From: Burkholderiales bacterium
GTDB lineage: Bacteria > Pseudomonadota > Gammaproteobacteria > Burkholderiales > Burkholderiaceae_C
Length of the DNA stretch: 64,000 bases
Reading direction: 5' to 3'
Assembly: GCA_016702555.1 (NCBI GenBank)
Contig: JADJDV010000005.1
Coordinates: 124,001-188,000 of the forward strand
Shown: positions 39,975 to 48,249 of the stretch, piece after piece
Numbering within the stretch: the stretch's first letter is position 1
Layout: each line of letters opens with the position of its first letter
The notes under the pieces: generated by a model
Told to the model about the DNA's origin: nothing
The model's database searches: none
The model's input: only the letters and a program-made list of their open reading frames with translations
Translations under genes and position numbers: made by a program

Positions 39975-41603
39975 ATGGCCACCCGTTCCCTTGGCAGCGC
40001 GGCACTGCGCCAGTTGCTGGCCGTCGCGCACCGTTTCGACGCACCATCCAACGCCGCCAAACTGGCGGCGCTGCGGGCGCTGGCCGAGCGCCCCGTGCCG
40101 ACCGGCCAGGCGCTGCTGCGCTACCACGAGGCCCTGCTGTTCACCGCCGCGCACCCGCCGGACGCCGCCACGCGGCGCCAGGTCGAGGCCGAGCTGCGGC
40201 GCCTGGCGCGCGCGCTGAAGACCGGGCATGGCAGGCACGCTGCGGCGCTGTCGGGACACGGCCTGCCCTGGGTGCCGACGCAAAGCCGCTTCACCCACGA
40301 CTGCGTGCGCTGGCTGCTGGCGCACCCGCACGCCCGCGTGACACCCGCCGGTCATCGCCAGCCCCAGCTGGATCTCAACGCCGTGCTGCGGCTGACACTG
40401 CCGACGCTGGAGCGCGGCGCCACCAGTGCCGGCCTGGACCACGATGCGCTGCTGCACACACTCGGCGTACCGCCGGCGCGACGGCTCGCCTTCGTGGTCA
40501 ATGAGCTCGCCCGCTTCGACCAGCAACCGTACCTGAAGGACCAGCTGTTCGACGCCCTCGATGGCTACGTCAGCGTGGCACCCACCCACGCGGCGCTGTC
40601 CAAGGCCTTCAACCGGCTCGACATGGGCGGCCAGGTGTTCCACCAGGACGAGTTGCTGCGCCAGTTCGACCCGCGGGCGCAGATGAACCGCCGCCTGCCG
40701 GCGCCACGCCGCCTGGACGAGGCGCAGCGGGACGAGCTGGTCCGCGTGTTGAAAAACACCATGCTGCTCACCGTGCGCGAAACCGATCCGGCCACCTACC
40801 TGGATCCGGCCGCACTGCGCCTGTACGACCTGGAGCGCGGCCTCAGCGTGGCGCTGTTCGGCATGGTGCCGGCGCGCCAGCTGCCGCTCGAGTCCTACGT
40901 CGGCTTCACGCTGTTCAAGAACGGCTTTCCCGTGTCCTATGGCGGCAGCTGGGTATTCGGCGAGCGCGCCGCCTTCGGCATGAACATCTTCGAGCCGTAT
41001 CGCGGCGGCGAATCCGGCTTCATGATGTGCCAGGTGCTGCGCGCCTACCGCCAGGCCTTTGGCGTGCGCTACTTCGAGGTCGATGCGCACCAGTTCGGAC
41101 TGGACAACCCCGACGGCATCGCCAGCGGCGCCTACTGGTTCTACTGGCGCCATGGTTTCCGCTCGCTCACGCCCGAGCTGCGCCAACTGGCCGAACGCGA
41201 GCGCGCCCTGCTCGCCCGTCAGCCCGGCCGCCGCAGCAGCGAGGCCACCCTGCTGCGCTTCACCGAAGCCAACGTGGCGCTGAACTTCGGCGGCGCGGTG
41301 CCGCCGCAGGTCGACGATTTCACGGCGCGGGTGACCCGCATGATCGCGGCCGACTACGCCAGCGATCGCCTGGCGGCCGAGCGGGACTGCGTGACACGCT
41401 TCACCCAGGCCGCGCGCCGGGGTGCGCGCCTGAACGAAGACGAGCGCGGCGTGCTGACCGAAGTGGCCTTGCTGTGGCGCGCGCTGAAAGTCACTGACGC
41501 CGCGCAGACCCGGCGGCTGGCGCGCATGGTGCGCACCAAGCCCCGGGATGTGTTCGCCTACCAGAAGCTGCTGCTTGGCTGGCTGGCAAGTCGATCGTCA
41601 TAG
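39975..41603 (+). CDS. conserved-looking protein of unknown function, possibly with a GNAT-like part
   Basis: A 542-residue, soluble-looking protein that I do not recognise. The N-terminal ~200 residues are helical and rich in Ala, Arg and Leu; the middle has VGFTLFKNGFPVSYGGSWVFGERAAFGMNIFEPYRGGESGFMMCQVLRAY, and NPDGIASGAYWFYWRHGFRSL follows. The last two segments read like the binding loop and Tyr-containing helix/strand of a GNAT acyltransferase (R-x-x-G-x-x and Y-x-x-x-GF), but this is an impression only. It follows fbp by 56 bases on the same strand, so co-transcription is possible. Confidence 0.8.
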   Translation: MATRSLGSAALRQLLAVAHRFDAPSNAAKLAALRALAERPVPTGQALLRYHEALLFTAAHPPDAATRRQVEAELRRLARALKTGHGRHAAALSGHGLPWVPTQSRFTHDCVRWLLAHPHARVTPAGHRQPQLDLNAVLRLTLPTLERGATSAGLDHDALLHTLGVPPARRLAFVVNELARFDQQPYLKDQLFDALDGYVSVAPTHAALSKAFNRLDMGGQVFHQDELLRQFDPRAQMNRRLPAPRRLDEAQRDELVRVLKNTMLLTVRETDPATYLDPAALRLYDLERGLSVALFGMVPARQLPLESYVGFTLFKNGFPVSYGGSWVFGERAAFGMNIFEPYRGGESGFMMCQVLRAYRQAFGVRYFEVDAHQFGLDNPDGIASGAYWFYWRHGFRSLTPELRQLAERERALLARQPGRRSSEATLLRFTEANVALNFGGAVPPQVDDFTARVTRMIAADYASDRLAAERDCVTRFTQAARRGARLNEDERGVLTEVALLWRALKVTDAAQTRRLARMVRTKPRDVFAYQKLLLGWLASRSS

Positions 41604-41668
41604 GGCGATCCTCCTGCCCTCGCCACGGCGCAGCACTTTGGCACACCGCTTGAGATGCCGGATGCGCG

Positions 41669-41684
41669 GCCTGACCGGTCAGGC
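41669..41684. terminator. perfect 16-bp palindrome after the unknown gene
   Basis: GCCTGACCGGTCAGGC is self-complementary, with partly pairing GCGC flanks. It lies between the 542-residue gene and the convergent transporter remnant. It may act as a terminator stem or as a protein-binding dyad. Confidence 0.4.
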
Positions 41685-41703
41685 GTGCGCCCGACTCCCC
41701 GCC

Positions 41704-41980
41704 TCACCGCAGGAAGAAATACCCCCACAGCCTCAGCACGATCACGCAGAACACGTTCAACACGCCGCCCGCCTTGATCATGTCGCTCTGCGCCATCTGC
41801 CCCGTGCCATACACGATGGCGTTGGGCGGCGTCGCCACCGGCAGCATGAAGGCGCACGACGCGCCGATGCCGATCATCAGCACCAGCACCGTCGGCGGCA
41901 TGCCCATGCGCTCGGCAATGGCCGCGAAGATCGGCACCAGCAGCGCGGCCGACGCGGCGTTGTCCTCGAGTTCTTCCAGC
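41704..41980 (-). pseudogene. C-terminal remnant of a DASS/SLC13-family transporter
   Basis: The translation ASAALLVPIFAAIAERMGMPPTVLVL, then GASCAFMLPVATPPNAIVYGTGQM and a final hydrophobic stretch ending WGYFFLR, is the C-terminal sodium/dicarboxylate symporter end of the DASS family. The N-terminal ~80% is missing: upstream the similarity fades at LLEELEDNAA and the frame closes at about 42055. There is no start codon with a ribosome site, so this is a gene fragment. The rest of the 627-base region 41604-42230 holds only the palindrome at 41669 and nothing else I can support. Confidence 0.8.
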
Positions 41981-42230
41981 AGGATCGCGTCGGCTGCTTT
42001 GCGGTCAGCGGGGGCGGTACGGTCATGGGGGGCTCCTCTGATGGGGATTTCTTTTCAGGCGCTGGGCGCTTCGTGCAAGCCCAGCAAGATCGGCACGCCG
42101 GGACGCGCTCGCGCCAAATCCTAAGGGCATGGCTTTGGACTACGCTGACATTCGCGCGGCGCTGGGCCATCGCGGTGGTTTGCTACCCTACGCCCACCTT
42201 TGCCCGTCGGCACCTGCCGTCCTGTTGCCC

Positions 42231-45200
42231 ATGTCTTTGCCAGCGTTCGCGCCCCGCACCCCTCGCCCCGTTCTACACACCTTGTGCTGGTTGGCCAGCA
42301 CGCTGATGGCCACTGGCGCGCAGGCGCTCAGCATCACCACACTCAGCCCGCAGGGCGAGGTGGCGCAGGTGCGGCAGGTGGTGGCCAAGTTCAACGAGGA
42401 CGCCGTCCGCTTTGGCGACCCCAAGGCACCCGCGCCGCTGCAGGTGTCGTGCGACAACGCCGCCGCCTCGCGCGGGCAGGCGCGCTGGACCAGCGCGCGC
42501 GAGTGGGTGTACGACTTCGCCGCCGATCTGCCGCCGGGCACGCGTTGCCGGGTGGAGGCCGTTTCAGGGTTCAAATCGGCCTCTGGCGCCCTGCTGACGG
42601 GCGCAGGCAGCCATCAATTCAATACCGGCGGCCCGTTCGTGCAGCGCATCACGCCCGGCACGGGGGTGGCGATCGAGGAAGAGCAGGCTTTCGTCATCCG
42701 CCTGAACGGCCCCGCCACCAGCGAGAGCCTGCAAGCGGGCATGTGGTGCGCCGTCGATGGCCTGGGCGAGCGCGTGCCGATTCGCCTGATCGAGGGCGAG
42801 GCGCGTGCCGGCCTGTTGAAGGCGATGGGCCTGGAGAAGGAAGCCGCCCAAGACCCGCAACGCTACGCCACCTTCAGCTGCAACCGGCGCCTGACGCCTG
42901 CCAGCCGCGTGCAGGTGGTCTATGGCAAGGGCGTGGCCACGCCCAGCGGCGTGGCCAACCACACCGAGCGGCGCTTTGCCTTCAAGGTGCGCGAGCCCTT
43001 CACCGCCAGCGCCAGTTGCGAGCGCGAAAACGCCCAGGCCGCGTGCATGCCGATCCGCCCGATCGAGCTGCGCTTCAGCGCGCCGGTGCCGCGCCGGCTG
43101 GTCGAGCAGATGCGCCTGCGCTCTGACAAGGCGGAGCATGCGCCGGTGATCGAAGACGGGCTGGAAGACGACGCGCTGCTGGAGCGCGTGCGGTTCCCCT
43201 CGCCGCTGCCCGAGCGCACGGCCTTCACCCTGACCCTGCCGCCCGACTTGAAAGACGCCAGCGGCCGCGCGCTGGCCAATGCCGACGGCTTTCCGCTGAA
43301 GATCACCACCGGCCCGATGCCGCCGCTGGCCAAGTTTGCCGCCGCGCCGTTTGGCATCGTCGAGCGCTTTGCCGAGGGGCCGGATGGTCCGGCCCTGCTG
43401 CCGGTCACGCTGCGCTATGTCGAGCCGCAGCTGAAAGCGCAGGCCATGCAGATCAGCCAGCTGCAGCCGCAAAGCGACGCCGAGATCATTGCCTGGTTCC
43501 AGCGCGTGCAGCGCTACGACGCATCGCTGGTGCCGCGCGCCGTGGCGGCCAAGGACGTGCGCCAGCCCTTGCCCGCGCCGATCAACGACGAGACCAAGTC
43601 CATGGTGGAGTCGCGCATGCTGTCGCTGCTGGGCGGTCAGCCGAACGTCCAGACCATTGATGTGCCGCCACCGCCCGGCCAGGGCGGCGGCGCGGCCGAG
43701 CGGCCGTTCGAGGTGGTGGGCGTTCCGCTCACGCCGGGCTTCCATGTGCTGGAGCTGGCCTCGCAGCGCCTGGGGCAGTCGCTGCTGGACGGCAAATACG
43801 GCGCCAGCCGCACCATGGTGGTGCGTACCTCGGCGCTGGTGACCAACCTGGGCGTGCACTTCAAGCTGGGGCGCGAAAACGCGCTGGCCTGGGTCACCTC
43901 GCTGGACAAGGGCAAGCCCGTGGCAGGCGCCACCGTGCGCGTGTCGGACTGCCGCGGCAAGGAGGTCGCCACGGCCAGCACCGATGCGCAAGGCATCGCG
44001 CGCTTCAAGGGCATCCCCCCGCACGCGCCGCGCTGCGACAGCGAGGATTTCTACAGCGACACGCAGCAAGCCTACTTCGTCAGCGCGCGCGCGCAGAACG
44101 AGGGCGCGGCCGACATGGCCTTCACCTGGTCGTCGTGGCAAAAGGGCATCGAGCCCTGGCGCTTCAACGTGCCCACCAGCGACAGCGAGCAGCCCGACAC
44201 GCGCGCCCACACCGTGTTCGACCGCACGCTGCTGCGCGCCGGCGAAACGGTGTCGATGAAGCACCTGCTGCGCACCGAGACCGGCACCGGCTTTGGCCTG
44301 CCCAAGGCCAGCCCGGTCAAGCTGGTCATCACCCACATCGGCAGCGGGCAGGAATACACCCAGCCGCTGCAATGGCGCAACACCGCGACCGGCGGGCGCA
44401 GCGCCGAGAGCAGCTTTGCCATTCCAAGAGCGGCCAAGCTGGGCGTGTACCAGGTCACCCTGCGCGAAGCAGGCTCTGAAAAAGAGAGCGACGATGGCTC
44501 GCGCAGCTACGACTCGGGCCAGTTCCGCGTCGAGGAATTCCGCCTGCCGGTGCTGCAAGGCCGTGTCGGGCCTGAGAGCAAAGAGCCGCTGGTGGCCACC
44601 ACCAGCGTGCCGGTTCAGGTGCAGGTGGGCTACGTGTCGGGCGGCCCCGCCACCAGCCTGCCGGTGCGCGTGTCGGCGCTGACGCGCGAGAAATGGCTGC
44701 GCTTTGCCGACTACGAGGACTTCAGCTTCAGCGCCCCGCGCGGCAGCCGCCAGACGGACGACAGCGGCGAGGAAGAAGCCACCTCGTCGCAAGACCAGCG
44801 CGTGGTGGCCGACAAGCTGGCCGCCACGCTCGACAAGAACGGCACCGCCAAGGTAACGATCGCCGACCTGAAGCCCTCGCCCCGTCCGCAAGAGCTGGTG
44901 ATCGAGACCACCTTTGCCGACCCCAATGGCGAAATCCAGACCCTGCGCGGCACCAGCACGCTGTGGCCTGCCGCCGTGATCCCCGGTATCAAGACCGAGG
45001 GCTGGGTGTCGGCCAGCCAGTCCGTCAAGCTGCAGGCGCTGGCGCTGGATGTGACCGGCAAGCCGCAAGCCGGCGTGCCGCTGGACGTGAAAGCCGTCGC
45101 CCGCATCACCACCACCAGCCGCAAGCGCCTGGTGGGCGGCTTCTACACCTACGACAACCGCACCGAGACCAAAGACCTGGGGACCGTGTGCACCGGCACC

Positions 45201-48200
45201 AGCGACGCGCGTGGTCTGCTCATGTGCGACGTGAAGATGACGCAGCCCGGCGAGGTCGAGCTGATCGTGACCGCGCACGACGGCCAGATGCGCCCTGCGC
45301 AGGCCGCCAGTTCGGTGTGGGTGACCAAGCAAGGCGAGCTGTGGTTTGGCGGCGAAAACCACGACCGCATGGACTTGCTGGCCGAAAAGAAGGCCTACCA
45401 GCCCGGCGAAACCGCCAAGTTCCAGGTGCGCATGCCCTTCCGCTACGCCACCGCGCTGGTGGCGGTGGAGCGCGAAGGCATCGTCCACACACAGGTGGTC
45501 GACTTGCGTGGCGACGACCCGACGATTTCTTTGACCGTCGACGAGGCCTGGGGCCCCAACGCCTACATCAGCGTGCTGGCCTTGCGCGGGCGCCTGCGCG
45601 AGGTGCCGTGGTACAGCTTTTTCACCTGGGGCTACCAGGCGCCGCGCGACTGGTGGCGCGCTTTCTGGCACGAAAGCAAGGACTTCGTCGCCGCCACCCC
45701 GCTGGTGGATCTGAGCAAGCCGGCCTTCCGCCTTGGCATGGCCGAAATCCGCGTGGGCACCCAGGCGCACGCGTTGGCCGTGGAGGTCAAGGCCGACAAA
45801 GAAAGCTACCCCGTGCGCGGCAAGGCGCAGGTCACCATCGCCGTCAAGCGCCCCGATGGCCAGCCCGCCGCCGGTGCCGAAGTCGCGCTGGCCGCCGTGG
45901 ACCAGGCCCTGCTGGAGCTGATGCCCAATGGCAGCTGGAAGCTGCTGGACGCCATGCTGCAGCGCCGCGCCTGGGGCGTATCGACCTCCACCGCGCAAAT
46001 GGAAATCGTCGGCCGCCGCCACTACGGCCGCAAGGCCGTGCCCACGGGCGGCGACGGCGGAAGCAAAAGCCCCACGCGCGAGCTGCTCGACACCCTGCTG
46101 CTGTGGCAGCCGCGCATCCAGCTGGACGCGCAAGGCCAGGCCAAGGTCGAGGTGCCGCTGAACGACGCGCTCACCACCTTCCAGATCGTGGCCGTGGCCG
46201 ACATGGGCACCGGCCTGTTCGGCACCGGGCAGACCGCCGTGCGCGCCACGCAAGACCTGCAAATCATCAGCGGCCTGCCGCCGCTGGTGCGCGAAGGCGA
46301 TGAGTTCCGCGCCATGCTCACGCTGCGCAACACCACGCAAAAGCCGATGAAGGTGGAGGTGGCTCCGCGCGCCACCCTGCTGGACTTGAAGCCGCAGGTG
46401 CTCGACATCCCCGCGGGCGAAGCGCGCGAGGCGCACTGGGACGTGACCGCGCCCCTGCAGCTGGCCGCCACCCGCGCCGAAGCCCTGCTGTGGGAAATCG
46501 ACGCCAAGGACCAAAGCGCCGGCGCGCGCGATGCGCTGAAGGTCCACCAGCGCATCATTCCCGCCGTGCCGCTGACGGTGCAGCAAGCCACCCTGGTGCA
46601 GCTGGACGGCCCCTACACGCTGGACGTGGCGCCGCCCGCCGACGCCCTGCCTGCCTCGGGCGACAAGCGCGGCGGCATCCAGATCGCGCTGCAACCCAAG
46701 CTGGCCGAGGGCCTGCCCGGCGTGCGCGACTGGTTCGCGCGCTACCCCTACAGCTGCCTGGAGCAGACCGTCAGCAAATCCATCGGCCTGCGCGACGAGA
46801 AGCTGTGGCAGCAGCTGATGGCGCAGCTGCCCACCTACCTGGACGGCGATGGCCTCGCCTACTACTTCCCGCCGCAAGGCAGCGACGTCAACCGCGGCAG
46901 CGACAGCTTGAGCGCCTGGCTGCTGGCCGCCACGCACGAGGCGGGGCAACTCCACAAGGCCTTCGCCCTGCCCGACGACGTGCGCGCGCAGCTGATCAGC
47001 GGGCTGACGGCCTTTGTCGAGGGCCGCATCGAGCGCCAACACTGGTCACCGCGCGAAGACCGCGACGTGCGCAAGCTGGCCGCCATCGAGGCCCTGTCGC
47101 GGCACGGCGCCGCCAAGCCCGCCATGCTGACCAGCCTGACCATTGCGCCCAACCAGTGGCCTACGCACGCAGTGATCGACTGGATCAACGTGCTGAAACG
47201 GCTGCAAGGCATACCCAACCAGCGCGAGCAGCTGTCGCAAGCAGAGCAAATCCTGCGCGCGCGCCTGTCCACGCAAGGCACCAAGCTGGTCTTCAGCACC
47301 GAAGCCGACGACCATTGGTGGTGGCTGATGGCCGGCGGCGACGTCAATACCGCGCGCCTGCTGCTCACCGTGATGAACGACCCGGCCTGGAAAGACGACC
47401 TGGGCCGCCTGGTCGGCGGCTTCATCGCGCGCCAGCAGCACGGCGCCTGGGCCACCACCACCGCCAACCTGTGGGGTGGCCTGGCGCTGGAGCAGTTCTC
47501 CAAGGCGCACGAATCGACGCCCGTGGCCGGCTTCACCATTGCCAGGCTTGGCGCGGGCAGCAGCGCGGTGGACTGGGTCAAGGTCACGCGCCTCAAGGCC
47601 AGCGACCCGCAGGGCGCGGCGCACGCGGCCAGCTTCTTCGGCGCGCCCGCCGCACCCGGCATGCTCACCAATAACCACCTGCTGCTGCCCTGGGGCGCAA
47701 CCAAGCCGGGCGAAAAAGCCACGCTCAGCGTGATGCACGAAGGCAGCGGCAAGCCCTGGCTGACGCTGCAATCGCTGGCCGCGATCGAGCTGAAGGCGCC
47801 CTTTGCCGCCGGCTACCAGATCAAGAAAACCATCACGCCCGTCGAGCAGGCCGACAAGAGCCTGCCCGCTGGCCAGTATTCGCGCGGCGACGTGCTGCGC
47901 GTCACGCTCGACATCACGGCCGCCAGCGACATGACCTGGGTGGCGCTGACCGACCCCGTGCCCACCGGCGCCACCATCCTGGGCAGCGGTCTGGGGCGCG
48001 ACTCGACCATCGCCACGCTGGGCGAAAAGCTGGGCCGCACCACGCTGCCGGTGTTCGAGGAGCGCAGTTTCGAGGTCTTCCGCGCGTATTACGACCACCT
48101 GCCCAAGGGCGCGGCCAAGGTCGAGTACACGGTGCGGCTGAACAACTCGGGCAGCTTTCAGCTGCCGCCCAGCCGCGTCGAGGCGCTGTACGCGCCCGAG

Positions 48201-48242
48201 ATGTTTGGCGAGGCGCCGAACGCGCGGGTGACGGTGAAGTGA
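42231..48242 (+). CDS. bacterial alpha-2-macroglobulin (YfhM type)
   Basis: A 2003-residue periplasmic protein that traps attacking proteases, protecting the envelope when the outer membrane is breached. It has an N-terminal signal peptide ending TGAQA without a lipobox, many MG-like beta domains, and the thioester motif CLEQ at Cys1509-Gln1512 (ARYPYSCLEQTVSKS). The MG domain segment VWVTKQGELWFGGENHDRMDLLAEKKAYQPGETAKFQVRMPF and the thioester-domain helices follow the family pattern. The frame extends to 42129, but ATG 42231 gives the signal peptide. pbpC follows after 7 bases, the classical pairing. Confidence 0.95.
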   Translation: MSLPAFAPRTPRPVLHTLCWLASTLMATGAQALSITTLSPQGEVAQVRQVVAKFNEDAVRFGDPKAPAPLQVSCDNAAASRGQARWTSAREWVYDFAADLPPGTRCRVEAVSGFKSASGALLTGAGSHQFNTGGPFVQRITPGTGVAIEEEQAFVIRLNGPATSESLQAGMWCAVDGLGERVPIRLIEGEARAGLLKAMGLEKEAAQDPQRYATFSCNRRLTPASRVQVVYGKGVATPSGVANHTERRFAFKVREPFTASASCERENAQAACMPIRPIELRFSAPVPRRLVEQMRLRSDKAEHAPVIEDGLEDDALLERVRFPSPLPERTAFTLTLPPDLKDASGRALANADGFPLKITTGPMPPLAKFAAAPFGIVERFAEGPDGPALLPVTLRYVEPQLKAQAMQISQLQPQSDAEIIAWFQRVQRYDASLVPRAVAAKDVRQPLPAPINDETKSMVESRMLSLLGGQPNVQTIDVPPPPGQGGGAAERPFEVVGVPLTPGFHVLELASQRLGQSLLDGKYGASRTMVVRTSALVTNLGVHFKLGRENALAWVTSLDKGKPVAGATVRVSDCRGKEVATASTDAQGIARFKGIPPHAPRCDSEDFYSDTQQAYFVSARAQNEGAADMAFTWSSWQKGIEPWRFNVPTSDSEQPDTRAHTVFDRTLLRAGETVSMKHLLRTETGTGFGLPKASPVKLVITHIGSGQEYTQPLQWRNTATGGRSAESSFAIPRAAKLGVYQVTLREAGSEKESDDGSRSYDSGQFRVEEFRLPVLQGRVGPESKEPLVATTSVPVQVQVGYVSGGPATSLPVRVSALTREKWLRFADYEDFSFSAPRGSRQTDDSGEEEATSSQDQRVVADKLAATLDKNGTAKVTIADLKPSPRPQELVIETTFADPNGEIQTLRGTSTLWPAAVIPGIKTEGWVSASQSVKLQALALDVTGKPQAGVPLDVKAVARITTTSRKRLVGGFYTYDNRTETKDLGTVCTGTSDARGLLMCDVKMTQPGEVELIVTAHDGQMRPAQAASSVWVTKQGELWFGGENHDRMDLLAEKKAYQPGETAKFQVRMPFRYATALVAVEREGIVHTQVVDLRGDDPTISLTVDEAWGPNAYISVLALRGRLREVPWYSFFTWGYQAPRDWWRAFWHESKDFVAATPLVDLSKPAFRLGMAEIRVGTQAHALAVEVKADKESYPVRGKAQVTIAVKRPDGQPAAGAEVALAAVDQALLELMPNGSWKLLDAMLQRRAWGVSTSTAQMEIVGRRHYGRKAVPTGGDGGSKSPTRELLDTLLLWQPRIQLDAQGQAKVEVPLNDALTTFQIVAVADMGTGLFGTGQTAVRATQDLQIISGLPPLVREGDEFRAMLTLRNTTQKPMKVEVAPRATLLDLKPQVLDIPAGEAREAHWDVTAPLQLAATRAEALLWEIDAKDQSAGARDALKVHQRIIPAVPLTVQQATLVQLDGPYTLDVAPPADALPASGDKRGGIQIALQPKLAEGLPGVRDWFARYPYSCLEQTVSKSIGLRDEKLWQQLMAQLPTYLDGDGLAYYFPPQGSDVNRGSDSLSAWLLAATHEAGQLHKAFALPDDVRAQLISGLTAFVEGRIERQHWSPREDRDVRKLAAIEALSRHGAAKPAMLTSLTIAPNQWPTHAVIDWINVLKRLQGIPNQREQLSQAEQILRARLSTQGTKLVFSTEADDHWWWLMAGGDVNTARLLLTVMNDPAWKDDLGRLVGGFIARQQHGAWATTTANLWGGLALEQFSKAHESTPVAGFTIARLGAGSSAVDWVKVTRLKASDPQGAAHAASFFGAPAAPGMLTNNHLLLPWGATKPGEKATLSVMHEGSGKPWLTLQSLAAIELKAPFAAGYQIKKTITPVEQADKSLPAGQYSRGDVLRVTLDITAASDMTWVALTDPVPTGATILGSGLGRDSTIATLGEKLGRTTLPVFEERSFEVFRAYYDHLPKGAAKVEYTVRLNNSGSFQLPPSRVEALYAPEMFGEAPNARVTVK

Positions 48243-48249
48243 GCCGGAA

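Noticed and set aside
42564..47042. A 1492-codon open frame on the minus strand opposite the macroglobulin gene
   Set aside because: It is His/Gln/Arg/Gly-rich antisense of a clear signal-peptide-bearing gene with thioester motif. In DNA of this GC content long antisense frames are expected.
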